From G963677085 sp963677085 (GTDB lineage: Bacteria > Planctomycetota > Planctomycetia > Pirellulales > Thermoguttaceae), in contig CAXXFH010000004.1 in assembly GCA_963677085.2 (NCBI GenBank), positions 2,356,001-2,420,000 of the forward strand: a stretch of 64,000 bases of DNA. The letters are read 5' to 3'. The notes under the pieces were generated by a model that worked only from the letters and a program-made list of their open reading frames with translations, was not told the DNA's origin and ran no database searches. A program made the translations under genes and the position numbers. Positions 63,233 to 64,000 of the stretch are shown here, one piece after another (position 1 is the stretch's first letter; each line of letters starts with the position of its first letter).

Positions 63233-64000
63233 CTCACCTCGCCGCAAAGTGTGTGTGTTGCTCGTCGATCGGGCAAACTACTCGCGCCTGAAGCCTGCGA
63301 TGCGGGCCATTCAGCAGCATCCCGAACTCGAGTTGCAGACGATCGTCTCCGGCACCATGGTCCTCGATCGCTTTTCGCGACCGGTCGATATTGTTCGCGG
63401 CGATGGTTTTCCCGTCGACGCCGAAGTCTTCATGGAACTCGAAGGCTCGCGCCCGGTAACGATGGCCAAGTCGGTGGGTGTGGGGGTGATCGAGTTTTCC
63501 AGCACACTCCAGCGTTTACGACCCGACGTTTTCTTGGTCAACGGCGACCGCTATGAAGCCCTGGCCGCGACGATCGCCGGCGCGTTCCTCAATCTATGCT
63601 TGGTGCACGTTCAGGGCGGCGAGGTCTCGGGCTCGATCGATGAAAGCACGCGACACGCGATGACCAAGTTCGCGCACTTCCATCTGCCGGCTACCCAACG
63701 AGCATCCGACTACCTGGTGCGCATGGGCGAGCGGCCGGAGACGATTCTCAACGTAGGTTGCCCTGGTAGCGACTTGGCGCTGCAACTCGACCGAACGTTG
63801 ACTTCCGAGATGATCAACTCGCGGGGAAGCGGTGCGGAGATCGACGTAACACGACCGTTTTTGCTGAGCCTGTTTCATCCTACCACGACCGAGTTCGCCG
63901 ACGCTCGCCAACAGATGGTCGCATTGCTTGCGGCGCTGGATCGACTTGCGATGCCTACGGTACTCTTGTGGCCAAACATCGACGCTGGGGCCGACCAGAT
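63225..64000 (+). CDS. UDP-GlcNAc 2-epimerase (hydrolysing), copy 2, 3' end outside window
   Basis: At least 258 residues from a TTG at 63225, eight bases before the end of the previous gene, and cut off at the window end. VLLVDRANYSRLKPAMRAIQ, then VNGDRYEALAATIAGAFL, VHVQGGEVSGSIDESTRHAM and FHPTTTEFADARQQMVALLA match the NeuC family (HVQGGEVSGSIDE corresponds to HIHGGEITEGAID in copy 1). It should act with the second synthase. Confidence 0.82.
   Translation, partial: MANSPRRKVCVLLVDRANYSRLKPAMRAIQQHPELELQTIVSGTMVLDRFSRPVDIVRGDGFPVDAEVFMELEGSRPVTMAKSVGVGVIEFSSTLQRLRPDVFLVNGDRYEALAATIAGAFLNLCLVHVQGGEVSGSIDESTRHAMTKFAHFHLPATQRASDYLVRMGERPETILNVGCPGSDLALQLDRTLTSEMINSRGSGAEIDVTRPFLLSLFHPTTTEFADARQQMVALLAALDRLAMPTVLLWPNIDAGADQ

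Overview
The window looks like a chromosomal piece of a planctomycete, probably of the Pirellulales. The reasons are moderate-to-high GC, a hypothetical protein with an NPYESP motif, DUF1080, PQQ-like propeller, SIMPL and glycine-rich secreted proteins, planctomycete-style extensions on ribosomal proteins, and many short palindromic repeats between genes. The taxon is inferred from gene content; no 16S gene is present.

Region 1 (1-1912): the 3' end of a SigA/RpoD-type sigma factor, an NPYESP membrane protein on the minus strand, and about 600 bp without a gene. Region 2 (1913-19728): the S10-spc-alpha ribosomal super-operon in canonical order (rpsJ rplC rplD rplW rplB rpsS rplV rpsC rplP rpmC rpsQ rplN rplX rplE rpsN rpsH rplF rplR rpsE rplO secY adk map rpmJ rpsM rpsK rpsD rpoA rplQ). 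A good -35/-10 promoter precedes rpsJ and a second precedes rpmJ. rpmD (L30) and infA (IF1) are absent from their usual places. rplE carries a one-base frame break before its conserved C-terminus, and rpsC and rplP overlap by 62 bases.

Region 3 (19798-50249): mixed housekeeping and envelope genes: a HELWH metalloprotein, a possible structured RNA with a strong terminator, aldehyde dehydrogenase, a secreted beta-trefoil protein, gyrA, a SIMPL protein, a ferredoxin-nitroreductase fusion, carB, an autotransporter, a PQQ-like propeller, a DUF6485 protein, a DUF1080 protein, an SGNH hydrolase, a cyclopropane-fatty-acid-synthase-family protein, a K+-dependent-type membrane pyrophosphatase, a glycine-rich secreted protein and a membrane-anchored WD40 protein.

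Region 4 (50485-64000, running off the end): a plus-strand cluster that by family content matches the GDP-sugar route to CMP-legionaminic acid known from Campylobacter. It holds an oxidoreductase (PtmF-like), CMP-sugar synthetase (LegF), SDR (PtmA-like), nonulosonate synthase (LegI), hydrolysing 2-epimerase (LegG), a FemAB/GNAT-like acyltransferase where LegH would be expected, a CBS-nucleotidyltransferase (PtmE-like), a 4,6-dehydratase (LegB) and an aminotransferase (LegC). A GT-B-like protein follows, and then, behind a roughly 617-bp segment bounded by inverted repeats, a second synthase/epimerase pair.

At least seven families of short repeats are scattered through the non-ribosomal part, and one lies inside the ribosomal operon. 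Several appear to have been absorbed into the ends of coding regions (LegF, LegG, LegC, the GT-like gene and the trefoil protein).
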